The notes under the pieces were generated by a model. It saw only the letters and a program-made list of their open reading frames with translations, was not told where the DNA came from and ran no database searches. Source: Agromyces sp. NDB4Y10 (GTDB taxonomy: Bacteria > Actinomycetota > Actinomycetes > Actinomycetales > Microbacteriaceae). Taken from it: 64,000 nucleotides of DNA. The stretch lies in contig NZ_LQGY01000035.1 in NCBI RefSeq assembly GCF_001620055.1, positions 1 to 64,000 on the forward strand. The letters are read 5' to 3'. Of the stretch, positions 26,079 through 36,830 are shown one piece after another (position 1 is the stretch's first letter; every line of letters begins with the position of its first letter). Made by a program: the position numbers and the translations under genes.

Positions 26079-26894
26079 TCAGTCCACCGGCGGCACTCCC
26101 TCGAGCGCGGGGCCCAGCCCCAGGTCGACGAGCACGACGCGGCCGGCGAAGCGCGCGCCCGGCTCGCGCAGCAGCCCCGCCTTCACGGCGCCCATCGTGA
26201 CCGTGACGTCGGCGGGCAGCACCGTCGGGTCGGGCACGCTGCCGTCGTCGGGCGAGATGCCGCTCGGCAGGTCGACGGCGACGACGAGCGGATGCCGCGG
26301 CGCACCGCCGACGTCGGCCGCCCAGCGCGGCCCGAGCAGCTCGAGCACGCGCGCGACCACCTCGCGGCTCCGGCCCCGGAGCGCGGGGCTCGCGGCCGCA
26401 CCGATCCCGAGGATGCCGTCGACGAGCACGTCGGCGAGGCGCACGACCCGCTCGAACTCGTCGGGGTCAGCGTCGGGGTCGAGGTCGGCGGCGCCCGCGC
26501 GTCGGGCGGCGGCGGCGCCCTCCTCGTGCAGGCTCGACCCCGTGGCGACGATGCGGACGTCGGCGCCGCGCTCGGCGAGGTGCGAGGCGGCGAAGAGGGC
26601 GTCGCCGCCGTTGTCGCCCGATCCGGCGAGCACGACGACGATCGGCCGCCCCGCGGCATCCGTCGCCTCGCCGTCGCCGTCGTCGCTGCCGTCGCCGTCG
26701 GGGGCTTCGTCGTCGTCGGGAGCCTCGGGCAGGTCGAGCATGCGCGCGATCTCCTCGGCGAGCGCGGTCGAGGCGCGCCGCATGAGCGGCTCGCCCGCGT
26801 CGAGCAGGGGCCGCTCGGCCGCGCGGACCTGCTCGGCGGTGTAGCCGGCGTGCGGTGACGGCGCGGAGGCGGAACCGGATGCGTCGCTGCTCAT
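26079..26894 (-). CDS. nnrE: NAD(P)H-hydrate epimerase (YjeF N-terminal domain)
   Basis: Predicted to epimerise damaged R-NAD(P)H hydrate so that the dehydratase can repair it. A 271-residue YjeF_N domain: YTAEQVRAAE near residue 18, LAGSGDNGGDALFAA (the substrate loop) and VVAVDLPSGISPDDG with the catalytic Asp, then VTVTMGAVKAGLL. No NnrD dehydratase domain is fused or adjacent, unlike many bacterial bifunctional enzymes. An acidic insert (DDDEAPDGDGSDDGDGE) of about 17 residues precedes the core strand. The ATG at 26894 follows TAGGGT by seven bases. The next gene left is the DUF3151 gene, 56 bases away. Confidence 0.88.
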   Translation of the reverse strand: MSSDASGSASAPSPHAGYTAEQVRAAERPLLDAGEPLMRRASTALAEEIARMLDLPEAPDDDEAPDGDGSDDGDGEATDAAGRPIVVVLAGSGDNGGDALFAASHLAERGADVRIVATGSSLHEEGAAAARRAGAADLDPDADPDEFERVVRLADVLVDGILGIGAAASPALRGRSREVVARVLELLGPRWAADVGGAPRHPLVVAVDLPSGISPDDGSVPDPTVLPADVTVTMGAVKAGLLREPGARFAGRVVLVDLGLGPALEGVPPVD

Positions 26895-26901
26895 GCGACC
26901 G

Positions 26902-26907
26902 ACCCTA
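26902..26907 (-). promoter_or_regulatory. leaderless -10 box of the nnrE gene
   Basis: TAGGGT on the minus strand, seven bases before the ATG at 26894. Confidence 0.55.
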
Positions 26908-26938
26908 CGCGCGACCCGCCGACCCGCCGACACGGCGA

Positions 26939-26968
26939 CGGGGCCGGGCCCGAATGGACCCGGCCCCG
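26939..26968 (-). terminator. terminator of the subtilase gene
   Basis: A 13-bp stem of C/G runs (CGGGGCCGGG arm) with one mismatch and a four-base GAAT loop, 20 bases after the stop at 26989. Confidence 0.75.
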
Positions 26969-26988
26969 CCGGCGGTGACGTCAGCGCG

Positions 26989-30092
<3,104 letters not shown>

Positions 30093-30096
30093 CGCG

Positions 30097-30465
30097 TCAG
30101 GCCGGCGTCTGCTGGTGCGCGGCCACGTGCCACGCCCCGTCGTCGTACAGGTAGGTGGTCGACATCCGCAGGTTCGCCACCTCGTCGCCGCGACGGGCGA
30201 CGGCCCGGTAGGCGAGGATGCCGGCGTGCTCGCCCAGGCGCACGACCGCGGGCTCGTGGATCTCGTAGGAGTCCCACGGGGGCGCGCTGGCGAAGGCCCG
30301 CATCATGTCGTCGCGACCGAGCGCGGCGCCCTCGACGATCATGATCCCGTCACGCGTCATCGCGCGGGTGTAGTGCGCTCCCCCGTGTCCGGCGAGGATG
30401 GCGCGCCATCCGGCGTGCTCCTCGTGCAGCAGGCGGGCGGGCAGATCATCGGTGATCTCGGTCAT
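30097..30465 (-). CDS. NTF2-like (SnoaL/DUF4440) protein
   Basis: A 122-residue single-domain protein of the NTF2-like superfamily. A helical start (LLHEEHAGWRAILAG) leads into FYTRAMTRDGIMIVEG-type strands (here HYTRAMTRDGIMIVEG), GRDDMMRAFASAPPWDSYEI and LRMSTTYLYDDGAWHVAAHQQ, with the usual C-terminal W.VAAHQ strand. Related proteins are small-molecule isomerases, cyclases or binding proteins; no activity can be assigned. TAGCGT lies six bases before the ATG. Confidence 0.8.
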   Translation of the reverse strand: MTEITDDLPARLLHEEHAGWRAILAGHGGAHYTRAMTRDGIMIVEGAALGRDDMMRAFASAPPWDSYEIHEPAVVRLGEHAGILAYRAVARRGDEVANLRMSTTYLYDDGAWHVAAHQQTPA

Positions 30466-30471
30466 GCGGCC

Positions 30472-30477
30472 ACGCTA
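30472..30477 (-). promoter_or_regulatory. leaderless -10 box of the NTF2-like gene
   Basis: TAGCGT on the minus strand, six bases before the ATG at 30465. Confidence 0.55.
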
Positions 30478-30497
30478 CCGGCCCGGCCGGGGTCGAC

Positions 30498-31517
30498 CTA
30501 GAGCCAGTTGCGGCGCTTGAAGACGACGTAGAGTCCGACCGCGAGCGCGACCATGGCGAGCAGCGCGGCGGGGTAGCCGAGCGGATGCTCCAGTTCGGGC
30601 ATGTGCCGGAAGTTCATGCCGTACACGGTGCCGATGAGGGTGGGCGCGAAGATGATCGCCGCCCAGCTGGAGATCTTCTTGACCTCTTCGCTCTGCCGGA
30701 GGCTCGTCTCGGTGAGGCGCTGCATCTCGTCGTTCTGCCGCTGGGTGACGAGCGTCGAGTGCACGGCGAGCGCGTTCTGCAGCAGCTGCCGGTACGCCTC
30801 GCCGCGGTCGACGATGCGGAGCACGTGGTCGAGCACGTCGCGCAGGTACCGCTGGAGTTCGAGGTCGACGCGGTACTTCTCGAAGCCGCGCTCGAGGGCC
30901 TCGAACATGCCGACGAGCGGGCGCGTCGCTCGCTGGAAGTCCATGACCTCGGCGGCGAGGTCGTAGATGCGGCGCGTCACGGCCGGGTCGCCGTCGAAGA
31001 GCTGCTGCTCGATCTCGTCGATGTCGTTCTCGAGGCCGGCGAGCACCGGCGCGTACTCGTCGACGACCTCGTCGAGCACGGCGTAGAGCACGGCCTCCGT
31101 GCCCCGCGCGAGCAGCTCGGGGGCCGCCTCGAGCCGTCGGCGCACCCGGGCGAGGTCGGGCGCCTCGGCGTGCCGGATGGTGACGGCGAAGTTCGTGCCG
31201 ACGAATACGTGCAGCTCGCCGAACTCGACCTCCTCGGTCGCGTCGAGGTACCGGGCGGGCCGCAGGACGACGAAGAGCGTGTCGCCGTAGCGTTCGAGCT
31301 TGGCGCGCTGGTGGCCCTTCGCGGCGTCCTCGGCGGCGAGCGGATGCAGCCCGAACTCGTCCACGAGCGCCGCGAGCTCGTCGGGGGTCGGCCGGTACAG
31401 CCCGATCCAGGCGAATCCGCCCGGGTGCTCGGCGAGCGTCTCGAACGTCTCCTGGAGGGTGGGCGGGTTCGCGACCCGGTGTCCGTCGCGGTAGACGGCG
31501 TTGTCGATGAGCGGCAC
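30498..31517 (-). CDS. corA: CorA-family magnesium/cobalt channel
   Basis: A homopentameric Mg2+ channel of the inner membrane, 339 residues. A large cytoplasmic N-terminal domain (GGFAWIGLYRPTPDEL, FGELHVFVGTNFAVTIRH) and a long coiled helix (residues about 150-270) precede two C-terminal transmembrane helices. The signature YGMNFRHMPE lies between them, and the protein ends in the basic KRRNWL. The GTG start is set by alignment to PLIDNAVYRDG, and a weak CACACT lies six bases upstream. The much longer open frame upstream has no coding character and overlaps other genes. Confidence 0.94.
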   Translation of the reverse strand: MPLIDNAVYRDGHRVANPPTLQETFETLAEHPGGFAWIGLYRPTPDELAALVDEFGLHPLAAEDAAKGHQRAKLERYGDTLFVVLRPARYLDATEEVEFGELHVFVGTNFAVTIRHAEAPDLARVRRRLEAAPELLARGTEAVLYAVLDEVVDEYAPVLAGLENDIDEIEQQLFDGDPAVTRRIYDLAAEVMDFQRATRPLVGMFEALERGFEKYRVDLELQRYLRDVLDHVLRIVDRGEAYRQLLQNALAVHSTLVTQRQNDEMQRLTETSLRQSEEVKKISSWAAIIFAPTLIGTVYGMNFRHMPELEHPLGYPAALLAMVALAVGLYVVFKRRNWL

Positions 31518-31608
31518 GCGTCCAGTGTGGGGCGGCACGGCGGCGGCGGGTGCCGGGCGCGCCGGGGCGCTCAGCGAACGCGCGGGTGGGCGGGGCAGGC
31601 TGCGTGGC

Positions 31609-32016
31609 ATGGGTCGGCAGCGGGGCGGGGCGGATGCCGCGGCATCCGTCGACGAGCGGACGTGCGCGTCGTGCGGCCGCCGCATCGAGTGGCGTGCGAA
31701 GTGGGCGCGGGACTGGGATGCGGTGCGCCACTGCAGCGACGCGTGCCGTCGGCGCGGCGTCCGGGCGGTCGATCGGCAGCTCGAGGAGGAGATCCGGGCG
31801 CTCCTCGCCCAGCGGGCGGCATGCGCGACGATCTGCCCCTCGGAGGCGGCGCGGCGCATCGGCGGCGATGACAGGTGGCGCGAGTTGATGGAGCCGGCGC
31901 GGCGGGCCGCGCGGCGGCTCGTGGCCGCGGGCGAGGTCGAGATCACGCAGCGCGGGCAGGTGGTCGACCCGTCGACGGCGAAGGGGCCCATCCGCATCCG
32001 CCGCGCACCGCGCTGA
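31609..32016 (+). CDS. DUF2256-DUF3253 fusion protein
   Basis: A 135-residue soluble protein. Residues about 17-45 form a DUF2256-type zinc-finger-like motif: CASCGRRIEWRAKWARDW, then HCSDACRRRG, giving four cysteines. The remainder matches DUF3253 (EEEIRALLAQRAACATICPSE in parts, then RRAARRLVAAGEVEITQRG), a winged-helix-like domain. Both domains are uncharacterised, and fusion of the two has the look of a small nucleic-acid-binding protein. The ATG at 31609 is the nearest start; it lies 91 bases from the divergent corA start. Confidence 0.75.
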   Translation: MGRQRGGADAAASVDERTCASCGRRIEWRAKWARDWDAVRHCSDACRRRGVRAVDRQLEEEIRALLAQRAACATICPSEAARRIGGDDRWRELMEPARRAARRLVAAGEVEITQRGQVVDPSTAKGPIRIRRAPR

Positions 32017-32026
32017 GCGCGCGTGC

Positions 32027-32701
32027 TCAGTCGCCGGGTTCGGCGACCGCGACCGGGGCGCCGGCGGCGGCCGGCGGCGTGGCCCAGAGCCCGCGGGTGG
32101 GCGTGGGCCGCGTGCGCGACAGCGCGCCGGGCTGCATCTTCAGGTGCTCCTCGGCGGCGCGGAAGACGATGCGGTCGGCTTCGGCCTCGTCGATCAGCCC
32201 GATCGCGTGGTGCTGCACGGCGACGCCGTCGACGAGTGCGGTGAGCATGCGCGCGTCGGCGGCGGGATCGGCGCTGGTGGCGTGGCCGGCGTCGACCACG
32301 CGCTGGATGACGCCCGCGAGGTGCCGGTCGGAGTCGCGGTGATGGCGCGTGAGCGCCGCGTGCAGCTCGGGATTGCGGGGCGCCTCGCTCCACGCGTCGA
32401 TCCACACGAGGTAGTGGCCGCGCGGCGTGGTCGAGAGCCAGTCGGCGAGCGCGGCGACCGGTTCGAGGCCTTCCTCGACCTCGGCGTCGGCGCGAAGCTC
32501 GCCGAGCACGGCCGCGTCGAACGCGGCGGCGACGAGCTGCTCCCGGGTGGCGAAGTAGTGGCGGATGAGGCCGTGCACGACGCCGACCTCGGCGGCCACG
32601 TCGCGGAGGGTGACGCGCGCGAACCCGTCGCGGGCGACGAGCCGCAGCGTCGCCGCGAGGATCTGCTCGCGTCGCTGCGCCGGATCGAGTCGGGTGGCCA
32701 C
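32027..32701 (-). CDS. TetR-family transcriptional regulator
   Basis: A 224-residue repressor-type protein. The N-terminal helix-turn-helix reads QILAATLRLVARDGFARVTL and DVAAEVGVVHGLIRHYFATR, and the C-terminal domain is BetI/TetR_C-like (WIDAWSEAPRNPELHAALTR). The C-terminus is a Pro/Ala-rich tail of about 30 residues. The GTG start at 32701 lies exactly six bases after TACGAT, which fixes it against the longer open frame. Target unknown; the adjacent SpoU methylase gene is co-directional and 56 bases away, with its own promoter. Confidence 0.87.
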   Translation of the reverse strand: MATRLDPAQRREQILAATLRLVARDGFARVTLRDVAAEVGVVHGLIRHYFATREQLVAAAFDAAVLGELRADAEVEEGLEPVAALADWLSTTPRGHYLVWIDAWSEAPRNPELHAALTRHHRDSDRHLAGVIQRVVDAGHATSADPAADARMLTALVDGVAVQHHAIGLIDEAEADRIVFRAAEEHLKMQPGALSRTRPTPTRGLWATPPAAAGAPVAVAEPGD

Positions 32702-32707
32702 GCGCCC

Positions 32708-32713
32708 ATCGTA
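32708..32713 (-). promoter_or_regulatory. leaderless -10 box of the tetR-like gene
   Basis: TACGAT on the minus strand, six bases before the GTG at 32701. Confidence 0.6.
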
Positions 32714-32757
32714 GTGGTCTTGTCCGCGCGGCCAACACTGCCGGCGGATGGCGCGGG

Positions 32758-33435
32758 TCAGTGCCGGGCGTGCCGTCGGACCCACTCGTGCATCACGATC
32801 GCGGCCGCGGCGGCGGCGTTGATCGATCGGGTGGAGCCGTACTGCGTGATCTCGACGGCGAGGTCGGCGGCGGCGAGCGCCTCGGGGCTGAGCCCCGGTC
32901 CTTCCTGGCCGAAGAGCAGGATGCAGCGTTCGGGCAGGTCGGCGGTGTCGACGGGCTGCGAGCCCTCGACGTTGTCGACGGCGACGATCGGCAGGCCTTC
33001 GGCGCGTGCCCAGGCGACGAGGTCGGCGACCTCCGGGTGGTGCAGGAGGTGCTGGTAGCGATCGGTGACCATCGCGCCGCGCCGGTTCCAGCGGCGCCGC
33101 CCGACGATGTGCACGGTCTCGGCGGCGAACGCGTTGGCGGTGCGGACGATGGAGCCGATGTTGAGGTCGTGCTGCCAGTTCTCGATGGCCACGTGGAACG
33201 GATGCCGGCTCGTGTCGAGGTCGGCCACGATCGCGTCGAGTCGCCAGTACCGGTATCGATCGACCACGTTGCGGCGGTCGCCGTGCTCGAGGAGCTCCGG
33301 GTCGTACCGCTCGTCGGCGGGCCACGCCTCGCGCCCGCCGGGCCACGGGCCGACGCCGTGCAGCGGCAGCTGCGGCTCGGGGTGCGCGTCGTCGCCGACC
33401 GCTCCGCCCGTGGCATCCGTTCGCTCGTCGCCCAC
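32758..33435 (-). CDS. SpoU/TrmH-family RNA 2'-O-methyltransferase
   Basis: A 225-residue SPOUT-fold methyltransferase. The three SpoU motifs are present: NWQHDLNIGSIVRTANAF (motif 1), LLFGQEGPGLS (motif 2) and STRSINAAAAAAIVMHEW (motif 3). It has about 60 residues of N-terminal extension with a Pro-rich part and YRYWRLDAIVADLDTSRHPF. RNA substrate (tRNA or rRNA 2'-O-ribose) is not predictable. The GTG is six bases after TAGCGT. Divergent from the manganese transporter operon. Confidence 0.9.
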   Translation of the reverse strand: MGDERTDATGGAVGDDAHPEPQLPLHGVGPWPGGREAWPADERYDPELLEHGDRRNVVDRYRYWRLDAIVADLDTSRHPFHVAIENWQHDLNIGSIVRTANAFAAETVHIVGRRRWNRRGAMVTDRYQHLLHHPEVADLVAWARAEGLPIVAVDNVEGSQPVDTADLPERCILLFGQEGPGLSPEALAAADLAVEITQYGSTRSINAAAAAAIVMHEWVRRHARH

Positions 33436-33441
33436 GCCCCT

Positions 33442-33447
33442 ACGCTA
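33442..33447 (-). promoter_or_regulatory. leaderless -10 box of the SpoU methylase gene
   Basis: TAGCGT on the minus strand, six bases before the GTG at 33435. Confidence 0.6.
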
Positions 33448-33474
33448 GCCGCCGCGGTCGACGCGGAACGCCGG

Positions 33475-33490
33475 TTTCGGTACACCGAAA
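33475..33490. promoter_or_regulatory. MntR-like operator, upstream copy
   Basis: TTTCGGT-AC-ACCGAAA, perfect 7-bp arms, seven bases before the TACGAT -10 box of the metal transporter operon. Same half-site as the copy at 33502. Confidence 0.65.
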
Positions 33491-33496
33491 ATCCGG

Positions 33497-33502
33497 TACG
33501 AT
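33497..33502 (+). promoter_or_regulatory. leaderless -10 box of the mntABC-like operon
   Basis: TACGAT ends six bases before the ATG at 33509, so the mRNA should begin with the start codon. Confidence 0.6.
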
Positions 33503-33517
33503 TTCGGTATGCCGAAA
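33502..33517. promoter_or_regulatory. MntR-like operator overlapping the start codon
   Basis: TTTCGG-TATG-CCGAAA; the ATG of the substrate-binding protein gene lies within its centre, between 33509 and 33511. It overlaps the last base of the -10 box, a position suited to repression by the DtxR-type protein encoded at 36122. Confidence 0.65.
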
Positions 33518-34426
33518 GGTGCCGCCGTCGCCGCCCTGCTCACCGCCGCCGCACTCGCGCTGAGCGGGTGCAGCGGCTCGGCCGCGAACGGCGAGGGCGA
33601 CGACCGCCCCGTCGTCCTGACGACCTTCACCGTGCTGGCCGACATCGCCGAGGAGGTCGCGGGCGACCGCCTCCGCGTCGAGTCGATCACGAAGGTCGGC
33701 GCCGAGATCCACGGGTACGAGCCCACCCCGGGCGACCTGCGCCGGGCGGCCGGGGCCGACCTGATCCTCGACAACGGGCTGAACCTCGAGGCGTGGTTCG
33801 CGCAGTTCGTCGAGGGGCTCGACGTGCCGCACGTCGTCGTCAGCGAGGGCGTCGAGCCCATCCCGATCGCCGACGGCTCCGCCGAGGGCCTGCCGAACCC
33901 GCACGCGTGGATGTCGCCGCTGAACGTCCAGGTCTACGCCGACAACATGGCCGAGGCGTTCGCCGAGCTGGCCCCCGAGCACGCCGACGAGTTCGCCGCG
34001 AACGCCGAGGCGTACGGCGCCGAACTGCAGGCGGTCCACGACGAGCTCGTGGCCGAGCTCGCGGCGCTGCCCGAGTCGCAGCGCGCGCTCGTCACCTGCG
34101 AGGGCGCCTTCTCCTACCTCGCCCGCGACGCCGGGCTCACCGAGCAGTACCTCTGGGCCGTGAACGCCGAGCAGCAGGCCACCCCGAAGTCCATCGCGCG
34201 CACCATCGAGTTCGTCGACGACCTGGGGGTGCCGGCGGTGTTCTGCGAGTCGACGGTGTCCGACGAGGCCATGCAGCAGGTCGTCGAGGCGACGGATGCC
34301 GCATTCGGCGGCGTCCTCTACGTCGACTCGCTCTCCGAGCCGGGCGGGCCGGTGCCCACCTACCTCGACCTGCTGCGGCACGACGTCGAGGTCATCACCG
34401 ACGGACTCACGGGCGGCGCGCGATGA
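33509..34426 (+). CDS. mntA: metal ABC transporter substrate-binding lipoprotein (Mn/Fe type)
   Basis: A 305-residue cluster A-I solute-binding protein that captures a divalent metal outside the membrane. The lipobox is LSGC with lipidated Cys21. The four expected ligands are His68 (EIHGYEP), His132 (NPHAWMSP), Glu198 (TCEGAF) and Asp273 (YVDSLSEPGGP), an H-H-E-D set typical of PsaA/MntA-type manganese or iron binders; zinc-specific ZnuA proteins usually have three histidines and a His-rich loop. First gene of a mntA-ATPase-permease-mntR operon, with two palindromic operators at the promoter. The gene symbol reflects function by inference. Confidence 0.9.
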   Translation: MPKGAAVAALLTAAALALSGCSGSAANGEGDDRPVVLTTFTVLADIAEEVAGDRLRVESITKVGAEIHGYEPTPGDLRRAAGADLILDNGLNLEAWFAQFVEGLDVPHVVVSEGVEPIPIADGSAEGLPNPHAWMSPLNVQVYADNMAEAFAELAPEHADEFAANAEAYGAELQAVHDELVAELAALPESQRALVTCEGAFSYLARDAGLTEQYLWAVNAEQQATPKSIARTIEFVDDLGVPAVFCESTVSDEAMQQVVEATDAAFGGVLYVDSLSEPGGPVPTYLDLLRHDVEVITDGLTGGAR

Positions 34427-35208
34427 CCGGGCCCGCGGCATCCGCTCGACCCGACGCCCCGGCCGGCGACGAGGCCCCGGCCCTCGAGGTGCACGGCCTC
34501 ACGGTGCACTACGGCGATGTGCTCGCGCTCGACGACGTGAGCCTCACGCTCCGGCGCGGCACCGTGTGCGGACTCATCGGCATGAACGGATCGGGCAAGT
34601 CGACGCTGTTCAAGGCGATCATGGGCACGGTGCATCCCGACCGCGGCAGCGTCGCGATCGCGGGACGCACTCCGCGACAGGCCCGGCGGGCGGGCGTGGT
34701 CGGGTACGTGCCGCAGAGCGAGGAGGTCGACTGGGCGTTCCCGCTCAGCGTGCACGACGTCGTGATGATGGGCCGATACGGCTACCAGGGCTTCACCCGG
34801 CGGCCCCGCCCCGCCGACCGGGCGGCGGTCGCCGAGGCCCTCGAGCGCGTCGAGCTCGCCGACCTCGCGGACCGGCGCATCGGCGCGCTGTCGGGCGGCC
34901 AGCGCAAGCGCGCGTTCGTGGCGCGCGGCCTCGCCCAGGGCGCCGACGTGCTGCTGCTCGACGAGCCGTTCGCGGGCGTCGACCGGCCGAGCGAGCGCAC
35001 GATCAGCGAACTGCTCCGCGAGCTCGCGGCCGGCGGCGCGACCGTGCTCGTGTCATCGCACGACCTCGAGGCGCTGCCCCGGCTCGCCGACGAGGTGATC
35101 CTGCTGCTGCGTCGCGTGCTGCTGCACGGCAGCCCCGACGAGGCGCTGCAGCCCGAGCAGCTCGCGCGCGCGTTCGGCCTCGACCTCACCGGCCGTTCGG
35201 AGGACTGA
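34423..35208 (+). CDS. mntB: metal ABC transporter ATP-binding protein
   Basis: A 261-residue ATPase. Walker A is GMNGSGKST near residue 53, the Q-loop is YVPQSEEVDWAFPLSVHD (characteristic of the zinc/manganese family), the signature is LSGGQRKRAF, Walker B is LLLDEPFAGVD and the switch His is in SSHDLE. The ATG overlaps the stop of the binding-protein gene (ATGA). A disordered stretch of about 18 residues precedes the domain. Energises import through the permease encoded two bases downstream. Confidence 0.93.
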   Translation: MTGPAASARPDAPAGDEAPALEVHGLTVHYGDVLALDDVSLTLRRGTVCGLIGMNGSGKSTLFKAIMGTVHPDRGSVAIAGRTPRQARRAGVVGYVPQSEEVDWAFPLSVHDVVMMGRYGYQGFTRRPRPADRAAVAEALERVELADLADRRIGALSGGQRKRAFVARGLAQGADVLLLDEPFAGVDRPSERTISELLRELAAGGATVLVSSHDLEALPRLADEVILLLRRVLLHGSPDEALQPEQLARAFGLDLTGRSED

Positions 35209-35210
35209 CC

Positions 35211-36116
35211 ATGCCCGTCGTCGACTTCCTGCTCGAGCCGCTCGGCTACGACTTCATGCAGCGCGCGTTCCTCGTCACGGTCACCGCCGCGATCGTCTGC
35301 GGCGTGCTGAGCTGCTGGCTCGTGCTCATCGGATGGTCGCTCATGGGCGACGCCGTCTCCCACGCCGTGCTGCCGGGCGTCGTGCTGGCGTACCTGCTCG
35401 GCACGCCGTTCGCGGTGGGCGCGCTCGTGTTCGGGCTCGGGGCGGTGGCGCTCATCTTCCTCGTCCGTGCGACGAGCCGGGTGAAGGGCGACGCGGCGAT
35501 CGGGGTGGTCTTCACGACCCTCTTCGCGCTCGGCCTCGTGCTCATCTCGGTCGTGCCCAGCCAGACCGACCTCGGGCACATCCTCTTCGGCAACCTGCTC
35601 GGCGTCAGCGCCGCCGACCTCGTGCAGGTGCTCGTGCTCGGCGCCGTCACCCTCGCCATCCTCGTGCTGAAGCGGCGCGACCTGACGCTGTACGCGTTCG
35701 ACCCCACCCACGCGCACGCGATCGGCCTGAACCCCAAGGCGCTGGGCGCGCTGCTGCTGGCGCTGCTGGCGCTCACGGTCGTGGTCGCGCTGCAGGCCGT
35801 CGGCGTCGTGCTCGTCGTCGCCATGGTCATCATCCCGGGCGCGACCGCCTACCTGCTCACCGACCGCTTCGCGCGCATGCTCGTGATCGCGCCCGCGATC
35901 GCCGCGGTCTGCGCGATCGTCGGCATCTACGCGAGCTACTACCTCGACGCGGCATCCGGCGGCATGGTCGTGCTCACGATGGGCGTCGCGTTCGCGCTCG
36001 CCTACCTCTTCGCTCCCCGGCACGGCGTCGTCGGGCGCCGGGTGCTCGCCGCGCGACGGCGTCGTGCGGCCACGGCGGCCGCGGTCTCGCAGCCCGACCC
36101 CGCGCGGGTAGGGTGA
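35211..36116 (+). CDS. mntC: metal ABC transporter permease (ABC-3 family)
   Basis: A 301-residue membrane protein with eight or nine helices and the ABC-3 signatures WSLMGDAVSHAVLPGVVLAY, GDAAIGVVFTTLFALGLVLIS and AMVIIPGATAYLLTDR (first two in parts). The family forms homodimeric Mn2+/Zn2+ channels. It begins two bases after the ATPase stop with GGAGGA upstream. The C-terminus is Arg/Ala-rich and contains the TAGGGT promoter hexamer of the following regulator gene. Confidence 0.93.
   Translation: MPVVDFLLEPLGYDFMQRAFLVTVTAAIVCGVLSCWLVLIGWSLMGDAVSHAVLPGVVLAYLLGTPFAVGALVFGLGAVALIFLVRATSRVKGDAAIGVVFTTLFALGLVLISVVPSQTDLGHILFGNLLGVSAADLVQVLVLGAVTLAILVLKRRDLTLYAFDPTHAHAIGLNPKALGALLLALLALTVVVALQAVGVVLVVAMVIIPGATAYLLTDRFARMLVIAPAIAAVCAIVGIYASYYLDAASGGMVVLTMGVAFALAYLFAPRHGVVGRRVLAARRRRAATAAAVSQPDPARVG
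36109..36114 (+). promoter_or_regulatory. internal leaderless -10 box for the mntR-like gene
   Basis: TAGGGT overlaps the permease stop codon and ends seven bases before the ATG at 36122, so the regulator may also be made independently of the transporter operon. Confidence 0.45.
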
Positions 36117-36121
36117 GGCCG

Positions 36122-36781
36122 ATGCCCGCCTCCGCCAGCCCCGCCGTCGAGGACTACCTCAAGACGGTCTACGCGCACACCGAGTGGCAGTCCGAGCCCA
36201 TCACGCCGTCCGGACTCGCCGCCGCCCTCGGCGTCGCGCCGTCGTCGGTCACCGAGATGGTGAAGAAAATGGCCGCGCAGGGGCTCGTGCAGCACGTGCC
36301 CTACGGCGCCATCCGGTTGACGGATGCCGGGCGCGCCCGCGCCCTCGCCGTCGTGCGCCGCCACCGGCTCATCGAGACGTGGCTCGTGCGCGAGATGGGC
36401 TACGCGTGGGACGAGGTCCACGACGAGGCCGAGATCCTCGAGCACGCCGTCTCCGACCGCCTGCTCGAGGCCATCGACGAGCGGCTCGGGCGACCGGAGC
36501 GCGACCCGCACGGCGACCCCATCCCCGCCGCCGACGGCAGCCTGGTCTCCGAGCCCTCGGTGCGCCTCGACGAGGCGGTCGCCGGGCACGTGGGCCGCGT
36601 CATCCGCATCAGCGACCGCGACCCGGCGGTGCTCCGCGAGCTCGACGGCGCCGGCGTCGGGCCGGGCAGCGAACTGCGGGTGACGGATGCCGCCGACCCC
36701 GCAGCGGTCACCGTGACCGTGGGCGACACCGGCCGGACCATCGCTCGCGCCGCCGCCGCGGGCATCTGGATCACCGCCTGA
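36122..36781 (+). CDS. mntR: DtxR/MntR-family metalloregulator
   Basis: A 219-residue metal-dependent repressor. It has a winged helix (VEDYLKTVYAHTEW, PSGLAAALGVAPSSVTEMVK), a dimerisation domain with the metal-site residues of HRLIETWLVREMGYAWDEVHDEAEILEHAVS (given only as end points) and a C-terminal SH3/FeoA-like domain from about residue 150. The presence of the third domain resembles IdeR/DtxR and the longer MntR proteins. Five bases separate it from the permease. The nearby paired palindromes are its most likely targets, giving metal-dependent negative feedback. Confidence 0.9.
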   Translation: MPASASPAVEDYLKTVYAHTEWQSEPITPSGLAAALGVAPSSVTEMVKKMAAQGLVQHVPYGAIRLTDAGRARALAVVRRHRLIETWLVREMGYAWDEVHDEAEILEHAVSDRLLEAIDERLGRPERDPHGDPIPAADGSLVSEPSVRLDEAVAGHVGRVIRISDRDPAVLRELDGAGVGPGSELRVTDAADPAAVTVTVGDTGRTIARAAAAGIWITA

Positions 36782-36830
36782 TTCGTCCGACCCCCTCCCG
36801 CTCGCGCACATCGTGGGCGAGGATGGCCAC

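Noticed and set aside
30498-32738. 746-codon frame extending upstream of corA
   Set aside because: The extension overlaps the DUF2256-DUF3253 and TetR genes and has no coding character; the real CorA starts at the GTG at 31517.
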